Source: Microvelia longipes
Lineage: Eukaryota > Arthropoda > Insecta > Hemiptera > Veliidae
Reading direction: 5' to 3'
DNA: 64,000 bases
NCBI GenBank assembly: GCA_018340805.1
Contig: JACMZG010001908.1
Coordinates: 34,489,294-34,553,293 of the forward strand
Shown here: piece after piece, positions 32,581 through 42,548 of the stretch
How the letters are laid out: each line of letters begins with the position of its first letter
Position numbering within the stretch: position 1 is the first letter of the stretch
Position numbers and translations under genes: made by a program
The notes under the pieces: model-generated
Told to the model about the DNA's origin: nothing
Databases searched by the model: none
What the model saw: only the letters and a program-made list of their open reading frames with translations

Positions 32581-33259
32581 TTAAATTAAGTAATAATTCA
32601 CAAAATTTTATGAATAAAATATTATATTTTTATACGTAAAGATATACTAATAACCCTAAAGGTTCTGAGTAACAACAGCTTAAAAACATCAACATTTGTT
32701 TAGAAATTTCAATTAGAATACAAAAGATTGCATGATATTTTACGGTAATTTTTACGTTTTTATTTTAGGATCTAAACTTTGCATTTTTTTGGAACATTTA
32801 CTGGCGGGGTTTATATATTTAATTTTAAATAAAACAATTATTTAGTTCAGGCCTGGCCAACATATGGCTTTTATTTATTCGGCTCCCAACATAATCTGAA
32901 TAACAAAAGAAAAGATAAAAAGAAAATTTTATAAAAAAAATCGTAATTACATATTTAAATTAAGAAATGGATTTCATTTTACATTACATTAATGATAGAC
33001 AGATGTCTCTGTTAATGTTATTATAAACTCAAGTGCTGTTCAAAGCTCGTGTTTCCACCAAACCAATGAAAAGGGTTGATAAGTTGTTACTACTTAACCG
33101 TAACGCATAAAAACACAAATTAAAGGTCGCTAAACACCCTAATCTTATAAAATTTTAAAGACTTATAAAAATATAGGTTAATAACAATTTCGTCATAGTC
33201 ATTGTTTTATAAAGAGGAATCGCTCATTCACAGTACATACTTTAAATCTAAGAACTGAA

Positions 33260-34330
33260 AGTCTTTGGACAATGAAACATTTTGGAAGACTTGTGAAAGC
33301 ATGTGGTTACTCAGTATGAACACAAATAAACACTTTATTGCCTGCCTTCAGGGTCAAACATTTTCATTAAACGGTTTACTGCCAACAGCATGATTAAATG
33401 ATATAATGAAAGATATCACTGTGATGTATTATAACATGGTGTTTGTAATAAATTTTCATTTTTTGATATTACTGTTTGCTTAAGTCTACGTTTGTTTCTA
33501 TCGTGGGGTATCAATTTTTATCAACTAGATTCTGCCAGTAAGGAGAAGTAACAGTCCGAGAATATACGTTTGTTTAGTTTGACCGTGACAGCACTGTTAT
33601 AACTTACAAAACAAACCTCAAAAAATTAATATGTAATTCTATAAAATTAACAATAATAATATTTAGTATATATCTACAATAAAATATAAATAAAATCACT
33701 TAGTTTTTGGTTTACTATTTTTAATTCATGTGGTTCTTGTAAAACAGGAGAATTTCAGATTGCTCCTAAGCAGATTTGTGTTGGACCAGGTCTGATTTAG
33801 TTGATAAGTATCAAATTTTAAAAAATGTTACTAACTAACTGAAAGAACACTATCATCCAATCTAAATAATTGTTTAGCATTATTATGGTATAATTCTCTA
33901 AATTTTAATTATTTTTAAAAATGATATTCATTTATCATTGGAAATATAATGGATAAGCGAAGAGAAGTTTTTGAATTATGTTATCTGAGAACGTGAACAT
34001 TTGAATCAAAAAATTAGATTTTATTTCCATTAATAAGATTTAGTTTTCGCATTTATTAATTACTTCAAATATTTCTACATCATTAAAATGTAATGAATCA
34101 TAAAAACTATTAATATTATTCATTATTTTAATAATCATATTTTAAAAAGACCATTGTTTCACACAGTCTTTATGTATCATAAATATTTTCACGCTGGCAG
34201 TTCCCAGAATTATTCAGATTGGTAAAAAGTAAGCTCAAAAACGCTGTTTCCATAACTGGGAAAGGAGAAAATTTCGAGGTTAATGTTGCCTCTACTATCT
34301 GAACAATCACAATATCTAGTTACATTACTG
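33260..34330 (+). other. Scattered short coding-like pieces in AT-rich DNA
   Basis: Pieces such as TFWKTCESMWLLSMNTNKH (about 33280-33390) and LFRLVKSKLKNAVSITGKGE (about 34210-34310) stand out from very AT-rich surroundings. Both end in stops after about 40 codons. Too short to name. Confidence 0.2.
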
Positions 34331-34919
34331 AATGTTTAAATTTCGACATCTAAAATTTTAAAAATCACAAGTTAATATAAAATATAATTATATTCATTTT
34401 ATTTCTACTTATTTTCTTAAGAAAATTATCTTACTATATTATAAACGTGTCTTTATCTTAAATTCATTAAAAAAATTTGAACTTGTGAATAATCACAAAT
34501 AATCATATTATTTATTTAATGAAATTAATTAAAAAATTACTAAATTTTTAAAATAAGGCCATTATTATATAATTAAAAAATGCATTTAAACAATATAACA
34601 ATTTATAAATAAGTAGATTAAATAATTTTAAATCTAAGCTGAAACTTGTGAAATGCATGACATTAAAATAATTAAGTACTAAAGTAAAAAACGTAATGAA
34701 ATTTATCATTTCTAAAAATCCTTTATTTTCTCTAAGTTCTATTTAATTGCGGATGACTAGTAAAGTTTTCATTCGTAGCTTGACTTTTTGAATAATAATC
34801 GTACCTTTTTGATCAATTACGTTACTGTTCGCTAACGATTTCATTAAAATAGAAGAAAAGTTAATTAAATTTTATTTCAATTTAAAATTCAACATTAATT
34901 AAACTACATTTGATCATTG

Positions 34920-35825
34920 TAACTCTTACTTCTTCACAACAAATTCCACTTGTTGAAACACTCTATTCTCGTACTTTTCACCATAGAAAATTTGAATTCC
35001 TACTCGATCTGCATATGAACTTCACATCTGATATGTCCTTTCGAATTGGAAATCATTTTCTTTCTTTATGTGGTTCAACGGAACTAGAACCCATTAACCT
35101 TCTTTGAAAAATTCTTTCTGCACGCATTTTTACTGTTCAAACTGTCTTATTTTATAGCCTCTCATTTAAATTTTGTCTAATTTTCTCTAAATTAACCGTT
35201 TTTCCAAAATGGTTTCCGTCTCGCATGCAAAATTTATACGGTCTTCCCATACGATTCAATGGTGAAAACTTGCTGACCTCTTGAACATTAGCGCATAAAT
35301 AAACCTTAATTCTTGAAAACCAACGCAATCCCAGTTTTTTTCACTACTAATTTCATTAAAGTTTTGGTTGCAATTCTTATGGTCCGAATCATCTTTATTT
35401 ATTTCATTCGATTACATTGTTGTATGGAATGATGAACTCCTGTTTTAATAAAACTTGCTAACTTTTCTGACTCATGAAATTTATTCCTCAAACACTCTTC
35501 CCTGTCGGTAAATATGACTCTGTGTTTTGCCGAAAACGATATATTCATTTTTTTTAAATTATTTCCAAAAATAGTTTTTCGTCCTATTTTGAATACAATC
35601 TGTCCATACTTACTAATTGCTAAATCGGTGATAATCCCTACATTTAGTTTTTATCGATTGCGAACTGTTTCCCTTTGCGTAATCTACTCTCAATTTGCTT
35701 CAAAAATCTTGACATTGTCTTGGTAACAAACAACTTCTTTTCGTCTTTACTTGATCAATTTTCCTTTTCGCGCAAATCACGCAATTCATTCAAATTAAAT
35801 TCTAATAGTCTCCATCATCGACAGT
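34920..35825 (-). pseudogene. Long broken gene, unrecognised (- strand)
   Basis: Coding-like text can be followed from an ATGATGG near 35815 down to about 34925, roughly 290 codons with about six frame changes or stops, several at runs of four or more A. Open segments include KKLFVTKTMSRFLKQI, GIITDLAISKYGQIVFKIG, HRVIFTDREECLRNKFHESE and WFSRIKVYLCANVQEVSKFS, followed by a basic part (MRAERIFQRRLMGSSSVEPH). The N-terminus looks helical and charged. No domain can be named. The + strand frames here (34910-35107, 35514-35726) are antisense shadows. Confidence 0.35.
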
Positions 35826-36379
35826 CCAAGTAATAGTAAATTTAAAGATGTATATATTTTCTTTATCCTAAATTAACAAAAATTACCATGAATATATGTG
35901 TCATATCATCGATTATACCCTTTGGTACTATTGTGGATAGTTCATTAAATAAAATATAATTTAAAAATTCCAAAGCTTCAAGCAAATGATAATATCATAA
36001 TTAAAACATTAAAATGTAAATAATAATTGGTAAGATATATAAAACTAAATCATAGGAAACTGAAAATCAATAAATAGGAAAAGCAAAATCGATTTACAAT
36101 GGATGTATCAAAAAAAAGGGGATATCCAAGAAAAGTAATTAGTTTGAAAACAAACATGAAAACTTTAAATAACAAATTGTAAACACCAAACAATAATGAG
36201 AAATATTTTTTGAAGATGAGAAGGTGGTTAAAGCACATTATAAAATACTTGAATAGTAATTATGTTAAATAATTAATTGATTAAAATAATTTTACATGAT
36301 GAAAATATAGATGGTTACTAAACAATTTTGAGAGAAAATTGTGTTAATTTTAAAATTTAAAGGAGTTCGACCCCAAACC

Positions 36380-37130
36380 CTCGTGAATTAGAGAACATAA
36401 AAGTCAGTGTGGACCAATGATCTTGCATGTAGCCAAACCGTTTGATGTGGAAGAATCATTTTTGATTTTTAATTTGATGAAACATTTATTGGTAAATCAT
36501 GTAAAAGTTGAACTGAAATTATTGGCGAATCTGTTGTAAAGGTTTAAATGAAGTGGTTGTGTGATCTTTTTATGAGTGTAAAATAATTGAAATTTTAAAA
36601 AATCCAACATGTATGTGGTAAATTTAAATATAAAAGAAATTGTTTTTAGCATAAGTTGCTTATTTCGAAAGGAAATTTGTTCAATAAAAAAATTATTTGT
36701 GAGTTACTTGTGAAAAAATATATTTGGTCGAGAATAATTTAATTCAATTCAAAGCTACAATTATCAACAGAGAAATTAATTGATTATTCCAATTTTAATA
36801 TTATTTCTGAGACAAAATGTTTGTGAAGCAACCTATACTGAATTGAGTCGGATTTGGAATTTAGTAGTGGAATCTCCACGATGTACATAACATAAATGAC
36901 TTGAAAATAGTTTTTAAAAAAATGCATGGGGTTGAGGGGCAACAATACTTAATGTTAATTTTGGCGGGCGAGAGAAAGAGAATGATAGGTGTACAGTAAA
37001 ATTGAAAAATATAAAATTGAGAGGACAATTGAAGGAATTTGATGGCCTGCTAATATTTTCCATAATACGCTACAAACTGCAGCTGACACAACTATCATGT
37101 GACATTGATCAAATAAATTTTAAATATTAG
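36380..37130 (+). pseudogene. Broken frames, unrecognised (+ strand)
   Basis: A 43-codon open piece (CGPMILHVAKPFDVEESFLI ... ending at TAA near 36527) is followed in other frames by ECKIIEILKNPTCMW, then EATYTELSRIWNLVVESPRC near 36830-36890, then DLKIVFKKMHGVEGQQYLML and a piece ending LQLTQLSCDIDQINFKY near 37128. They share strand and spacing and may be one gene or two. The - strand frame at 36050-36238 lies before them and has no coding character. Confidence 0.3.
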
Positions 37131-37219
37131 TTTATTTCAATATACACGGTCAGAAATGAAAAATTAAAAGATTTCAGTGATTTGTAAATATAGAGTATTA
37201 AAATTACTCATCATACAAA

Positions 37220-37754
37220 ACAGATGGTATTACTATTAAACCAAGCAAATAGAACGATACTTTCAAATTATTTGAGGCTGAAGTATAAGTCAAAATATAT
37301 ACCGAATAAAATCTTTTAAATGCAAAGATGTCCGATCAATTTACGAAAATTTCAAAGCAGTTTAATAAGAAAATAAAATAGCAGCCACTAAAACATGCAT
37401 TGGTTGTAGTTCGTGGAAGATGCGAATGTGTGATTATAGAAGGGTGTGGGTTTGTAAAATGCCGCATAAGTTCGTAAAACAACATCAGGTATGAAAAAAA
37501 GATAAGCCACAATGTCATCAAAAACATAATCAATGCTTTGCATTTACCAGTCATTTTAAAGAGCTGAAAATCATTTAGCACATTACTGGATGTGGATAGT
37601 AGCGTGTCTATAGTAAGGCATTATATAAAAAAGAGTGCTAGAAAACGAGTTAAAAGTAAAATAAATAATCAGTGCGCTAAATTTTTTGGAAAAGTTGATA
37701 ACATACTGTTGGTAAAGATAACTCTGAAGTGGACGGTAATAGTTTTATGTTAAG
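37220..37754 (+). pseudogene. Single reading frame with six in-frame stops
   Basis: Over about 178 codons one + strand frame keeps protein-like text (KLFEAEV; HALVVVRGRCECVIIEGC; NVIKNIINALHLPVILK; VDSSVSIVRHYIKKSARKRV; CAKFFGKVDNILLV) although it crosses six stop codons. It then shifts near 37720 into NSFMLRKTSDGIDVIIGMIY. Stops are fewer than expected by chance in DNA this AT-rich, and the text between them is unlike random translation. Point-mutation stops favour true decay over sequencing indels. The - strand frame at 37336-37581 is its shadow. Confidence 0.35.
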
Positions 37755-37979
37755 AAAGACTTCCGATGGAATCGACGTCATAATCGGAATGATATACTCA
37801 GCATAATTAATAATTTTTAATCATGGGTAGTAAATTGGTAGCAGCGATCCAAGCGAAGTAAAGTTAGAAAATAACATGTGACTAAAACCAAAAATGATCG
37901 AAGCTTTTTATCGTGAAAAATTTCATGGTATGGTTTGATGATGTTTGAAAATAGACTATCAATGGGAATTTACTACAAA

Positions 37980-38480
37980 AAATCCTATCTGTCGAAAATA
38001 CTGTTGAGATTATAGGTAACTTTCCAATGAATTGCAGTTATTTCAATCGGAGAGATGCAGAACTGGGTTTAAAAGGGGATTTAGTTGACAATGCCAATAT
38101 TATGACTATGCTTTGGTTTCGGGCTTGAATATTGAACTGAAAGGTTGTCGATAGTCGAAGAGTTATTCGACAAACAAGAAATTTCTGCAATACAAGGTTA
38201 ATATTAACGACATTTTATTGCGGACAAAGGTATTGTGAATTATTTCCCAGCTCTGTGAAAAAATATTGGCATTTATAATTAAGAAGATGGTGAGCCCGAG
38301 TCTTGTCCTAATGAAAATGGTAGTTTTCCACTATCTAAGAAATAAAGGCTTCTCATGATAACAGCGGAGGATTCTATTGGAATTTGGAGAATCGGCATAA
38401 TTCACGTTATAGCAAGTGAATGGTTAGAGGTTGCATGTGCTTGTATACAACGATTCATCGGCGAACGAAGAAAATAAATT
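37980..38480 (+). pseudogene. Broken cysteine-containing gene (+ strand)
   Basis: One frame gives SVENTVEIIGNFPMNCSYFN through about 38130. It is followed in other frames by TTFYCGQRYCELFPSSVKKY, EDGEPESCPNENGSFPLSKK and NSGGFYWNLENRHNSRYSK. The cysteines and glycine-rich turns suggest a disulphide-bonded extracellular or envelope protein. Not identified. Breaks are spaced about 60-150 bp apart. Confidence 0.3.
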
Positions 38481-38559
38481 TGGATAAGCGATGTTCTCAA
38501 CATGTTCTAAAAATTTGATGACACGATAGAAAATGATTCAAAAGTCAAATCTGATCCAC

Positions 38560-39105
38560 AACAATATTTATTAAAGTAAAAAGAGATATCCAACATATAA
38601 TATATTCAAACAAATTAAAAAATTTTTATGCAAAATTTAACAAATTCAATCATTTGATTAATAAAAATTTCAAATATATTAAGCAAAATTTAATATTATT
38701 TCATTTTAAAATTGTAAACAAATATAAACTGATAAAAATATTTTCAAACAATAGTTTTTAATTGTATTGCATTAAATTAAAATTTCAAATATATCAATCA
38801 AATTCCAATTTATCTCATTTCAATAATTTAAACAAATAATAAATTTAAAATATCTGAAACAATATTTTAAAATTTTAATTTCCTGCTTTCATTTAAATAC
38901 TAAACTTAATTATTAAACAAACTAAATTTCATTATTTATATAAATTTAATAAAAAAATCAAATATCATTTTAAAAATAACTACTTCTAACTTTTTAAAAA
39001 TTAAAATGTTTTTAAATATTTTAAATAACAATTTTACAAATTGGAAGAATCTTATCAAAACATAAAAAAATCAAAAATGCTTTCAAAACAAACCTTATTA
39101 TTGCT
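38560..39105. other. Very AT-rich end of the block
   Basis: Long A- and T-rich text with recurring AATTTCAAATATATnAA-like phrases (38670, 38792); no coding character. Ends at a 10-N gap. Confidence 0.4.
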
Positions 39106-39115
39106 NNNNNNNNNN
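39106..39115. other. Assembly gap (10 N)
   Basis: Ten N, evidently a joining placeholder. It marks an abrupt change from the decayed block to retrotransposon sequence, so adjacency across it is not certain. Confidence 1.
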
Positions 39116-40440
39116 TTTTACGGACTGACTGAACCTAGGGGTGCTTTAAAGATATTATGTTTTCTACTGCTAGTAGCAGGTCCACTTGGTCCATTTTAGA
39201 TGATTATCTTTTATATAGGTCGTATTAAACGATTATGTTCTACATTACTGATTATATTTCAGCATAGATATCAATGGACCAGCAAAAACTAAAATCTCAT
39301 AGATTTCTGTACTAGACCTAGAGGGACTTTAAAATATATTTCGTTTTCTACTGCTGGTAGATGGCCCAGTAAGTAGATTCTAGTAAAGACTTGCGTATTT
39401 AAGTCACATAAGGAATTACGACCTATACAATTATTATTATTGGTGATTAGGCTTGGAGTCAAGGATAGACCCCATATTCACTGCGACTGGAAGTCTATTT
39501 TACAATCCCCTCTATTGGTTCAGGTCAGAATAATCCTTTTCCCCAGACTAAGTCTAGAATCTTCTTGACCAGTGATTCATTGGTGTAGGCAAACTTAGTT
39601 GGAGTGATGCTACCAAAGTTGAATCTTTGAAAGGCTAGGGCTCCACATTTCAGAAGTATGTGAGAGGCAGTTTCGGTTTCCGACTCACAAAGCCTACACA
39701 CTGGGTTATCTGTAAAGATAACAATGGTATAGAGGTGCTGTCGGAGGTGACAGTGACCAGTCAGTCTAGTTACTGCTTTGAGGTCCTTTCTACTTAGACT
39801 GAGGATATCCTCAGTTATTTTAGGATTGGGTCCTTTAACGTGAGCTTGCTGTGCCTTATGCCGGAGGATTTATTCTAATGGTGCAGTTGATTGATTAAGA
39901 GCTAGTATTTAACTACACCATTGGCTATAGTTATAAGAATGGCAACTATGGGTTCAGGGCTCACAGGAATGGTCTTGGACTCCTTTCTTGCAAGGATGTC
40001 TGCTTGTTCATTGCCTTCAATTCCCTTATGGCTATATCATAATTGAATGACAAGGTTAGAAGGTTTTGTAAGCACTCCCAGACAAGATTAGAGTTGACTT
40101 TGTATGAACCAAGAGCTTTAATGACAGCTTGGCTGTCAGTAAAAATATTAATAGAATTAGGATTAGGATTATTTTTAATTTTTTTATCAGACAGGCATTA
40201 ATAGCAAATATTTTTGCCTAAAACACTGTGGCATACTTTACTAAAGGAAATGAGGTTTTGAGATTAGCATGAGCTTTATAAATTTATATATCTTAGATCC
40301 ATCTATGTACAATACTGTGTCACCAGAGGATTGAGGTGGTTTCCCTTTGAAACCATCACAACTGAGTGTGAAGGGTTTAATGAAGGAGTAGTGGGTGGTC
40401 ATTCAGAGTTCACAGATGTATGGGACTCTGTATTTTGAAA
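39116..40440 (-). mobile_element. 3' part of a non-LTR retrotransposon with RNase H domain (degenerate)
   Basis: On the - strand, reading from about 40310 down: VLYIDGSKI (RNase H first Asp), then TDSQAVIKALGSYKVNSNLV near 40140 (second catalytic block), then HKGIEGNEQADILARKE near 40030 (third block, typically HxGxxGNExAD). A largely open final part from about 39880 to 39535 follows: ILRHKAQQAH, TRLTGHCHLRQHLYTIVIFT, CRLCESETETASHILLKC and LVWGKGLF-stop. The RTGHCHLRxHL-like and C-x2-C...H...C layout is the known tail of I/Jockey/R1-type LINEs with an RNase H. Segments are joined by frameshifts, so it is dead. 39116-39500 looks like its 3' UTR, with two related blocks (TTTAAAGATATTATGTTTTC and TTTAAAATATATTTCGTTTT). 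Confidence 0.8.
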
Positions 40441-41245
40441 GGAATCCGCTGACTTAACAATTAAAAAATTGCAAAAATTACAAAATTTTTGGTAATTTTG
40501 CCAATACCATAACTTTGGTTGTAGTTATCCGAAGTTGATGAATAAACACTCGATTTATTGGAAATTTTATCAGATTTAGAAAATGTTCTCTTTAAGTTTT
40601 GAGCACCAACAAAAAGGAACCACTTATTTCAAGAAACCTAAAATTTTTGCGATTTTTTTAAATTTTGAACGAGTGCAATCATTCGAAGGCCTCCACTCTG
40701 GATAGGCATTTCGTCATCAATGAAGGTATATTTTCAAAAAATTAGATGGAAACAGTACAAATTGAGTCACGCCTTTTCAGTTCCGGCTCCTGAACTATTG
40801 CACTAAACCGTCTCTGGGCATACCGACTGACAATATCTTTTATTTTATTAATAAGTTTGTATAAAGAATATTACATTGTAATAAGGCGAAGAGCTCCCTC
40901 TTTGCAGCACTAGGGGAAAGCCTTTTAGCAGAGAGGTAACCTTATTTTTTATATTTATGTATAGTATATATGTAATAAATAATTTATTTAATAAAAGTAT
41001 TTAAAAAAATCTAGCGAGCAAAGCGAGCCTTATTAAAGTATTTCTGAATAAATTATGCAACTTCGTGAGGGATGCGAGCCCCTTTTTCTAATCGTGTAAT
41101 TTAAATTTTAGAAAACCAGCAAACGAATGTGTCCCAATTACTTTTCACACTCTAATAAATTATTTATCAATTAAATCTAGCGAGTTCGTTATCAAATATA
41201 TATTCTTCTGACATGAGTTCATGATGCAAAGCATTACTAGTTTTA
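40441..41245. repeat. Dispersed repeat related to 47990-48395 and to 3710-4085
   Basis: 40441-40800 is the diverged reverse complement of sequence in OBP intron 1 (for example AATAAACACTCGATTTATTG and its counterpart TCCAATAAATGGAGTGTTTA). 41012-41235 carries GCGAGCAAAGCGAGCC and weaker motifs, then TTCTGACATGAGTTCATGA, matching the end of the 3265-4085 repeat. Confidence 0.55.
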
Positions 41246-42548
41246 ACTGTGTTGATATCAAAGTCATTCATGTATTATCTCTAAAGTAGAAAAATTTAGA
41301 TTAATTTTAGCCCATTTCCCGAATCTCATTCTATCTCTGATTAACCTAAAAATAAATTTTATTTATTGCAATAGTTTTATTGACATAAATGATAAAATAC
41401 TAATGGTAATGTTGCAACGACCCATACATCATTCAGCGTAATATGGAAAATCACAATTATCACCAGAACAATCATGAAGAGGTCAACGGCAACTTGCGTG
41501 TTAAATGTATACAGTTAGCGTGTCCTCACGCATCCTATGACACACAATACAGTCAAACAGAATCATTAATAGGGTACACACAGTTTATTAATATTTTTTT
41601 CGAACATGAGTAAAGGACGAGTTTATTATTATTATTCCAAAATAAGAACAAAGCAATGCAACTTGTAAAGCACACAACTTAATCCGGATTTTATAAGCAT
41701 GCAACTCATATATTTAACAATGAAATAAAATGCTAACACGAGGGTATAGTTATTAAACCCTTAAGTCTAATAGCATCATGAAGGTATAGCATGCACAGAA
41801 GGTGAATAATTGAATTACATTTAAATTTAAACAGAAATGAGACCCAACGTTTAGACTAAGTGATATAATATAGAGAATGGAGTAGTATGTTTAAAAATAT
41901 AAAATATTATAGATAAATATATTTTCGATTAAAATTAAAAAAAAAAAACATTTAAACCAAGACCCAATTCTCAAACAAAGACCATTCCTCATTAATAGAA
42001 CCAAAACCTTAATAAACTTACTACAAGTACTAAGTCCATGATACAACATTACATATTATCTACATGTTAAGCATGTTACTACATATTTATTAATATATAA
42101 TTTTAGTGCAACCAAAAAAAACTCAAAATAAGAAGCTTTTCTTTCTTCTGATAGCCAAACAAGTTCTTTATAAATAAGGAGATCAATTTAAATGATCTCA
42201 ATGAAATAAATGAAACAGCCGTTGGGCTCTTGTTTACATTATGAACACATTTTAATTTTGCCCTTCTCATTTATAATTTGTTCCATTTACACAAAATATA
42301 CATCCATTTAACTTTAAATTATAAGATAATTAACTTTTGAATAAATAACATTTGATTCGATTTTTCAGGTGTAGTTGTAATCCTACTTTAACCTAGACAA
42401 AAGATGTTAAAAAATACATAATGAGGAAATTATTTACCGTTAAATAATACACAGAAATTATTTACCAAGTGTATTATTGTTTTGGACATCACATTTGACA
42501 AAATTACTTTCAACAACACACTAAATAAATAGCCTATTACTATATAAC
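41246..42548. other. Intergenic region / 3' flank of the aminopeptidase gene
   Basis: AT-rich, no gene on either strand. Probably includes the 3' UTR of the - strand M17 gene. The nearest AATAAA on that strand that I noticed is about 0.45 kb past the stop. Confidence 0.4.

Larger units (their letters stand above)
27509..39105. other. Gene-dense, decayed block; candidate endogenous viral (nudivirus-like) insertion
   Basis: About 11.6 kb between two assembly gaps. Unlike the flanks, I see no GCGAGC motifs, clear MITEs or minisatellites in it; one hAT-like terminal sequence (CAGGCCTGGCCAAC) lies near 32846. Short intron-free coding-like stretches occur on both strands at roughly 0.5-1.5 kb intervals (27795-28530, 29370-29575, 29740-30080, 31582-31830, 31907-32580, 34920-35825, 36380-37130, 37220-37754, 37980-38480). 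Each carries frameshifts or in-frame stops, several in runs of A. This is what a compact genome looks like after long neutral decay in a host chromosome. No single family match is certain, so viral origin is inference. Alternatives are a degenerate Maverick/Polinton, a cluster of old processed pseudogenes, or low-quality sequence of an intact element. The rest of the block is AT-rich with no visible features. Confidence 0.45.

Noticed and set aside
34910..35726. + strand frames of 65 and 70 codons
   Set aside because: They are antisense to a longer run of protein-like - strand text.
27509..39105. Bacterial symbiont DNA
   Set aside because: No ribosome-binding-site pattern, no recognised bacterial gene, and far more decay and AT bias than a maintained symbiont fragment would show; not fully excluded.
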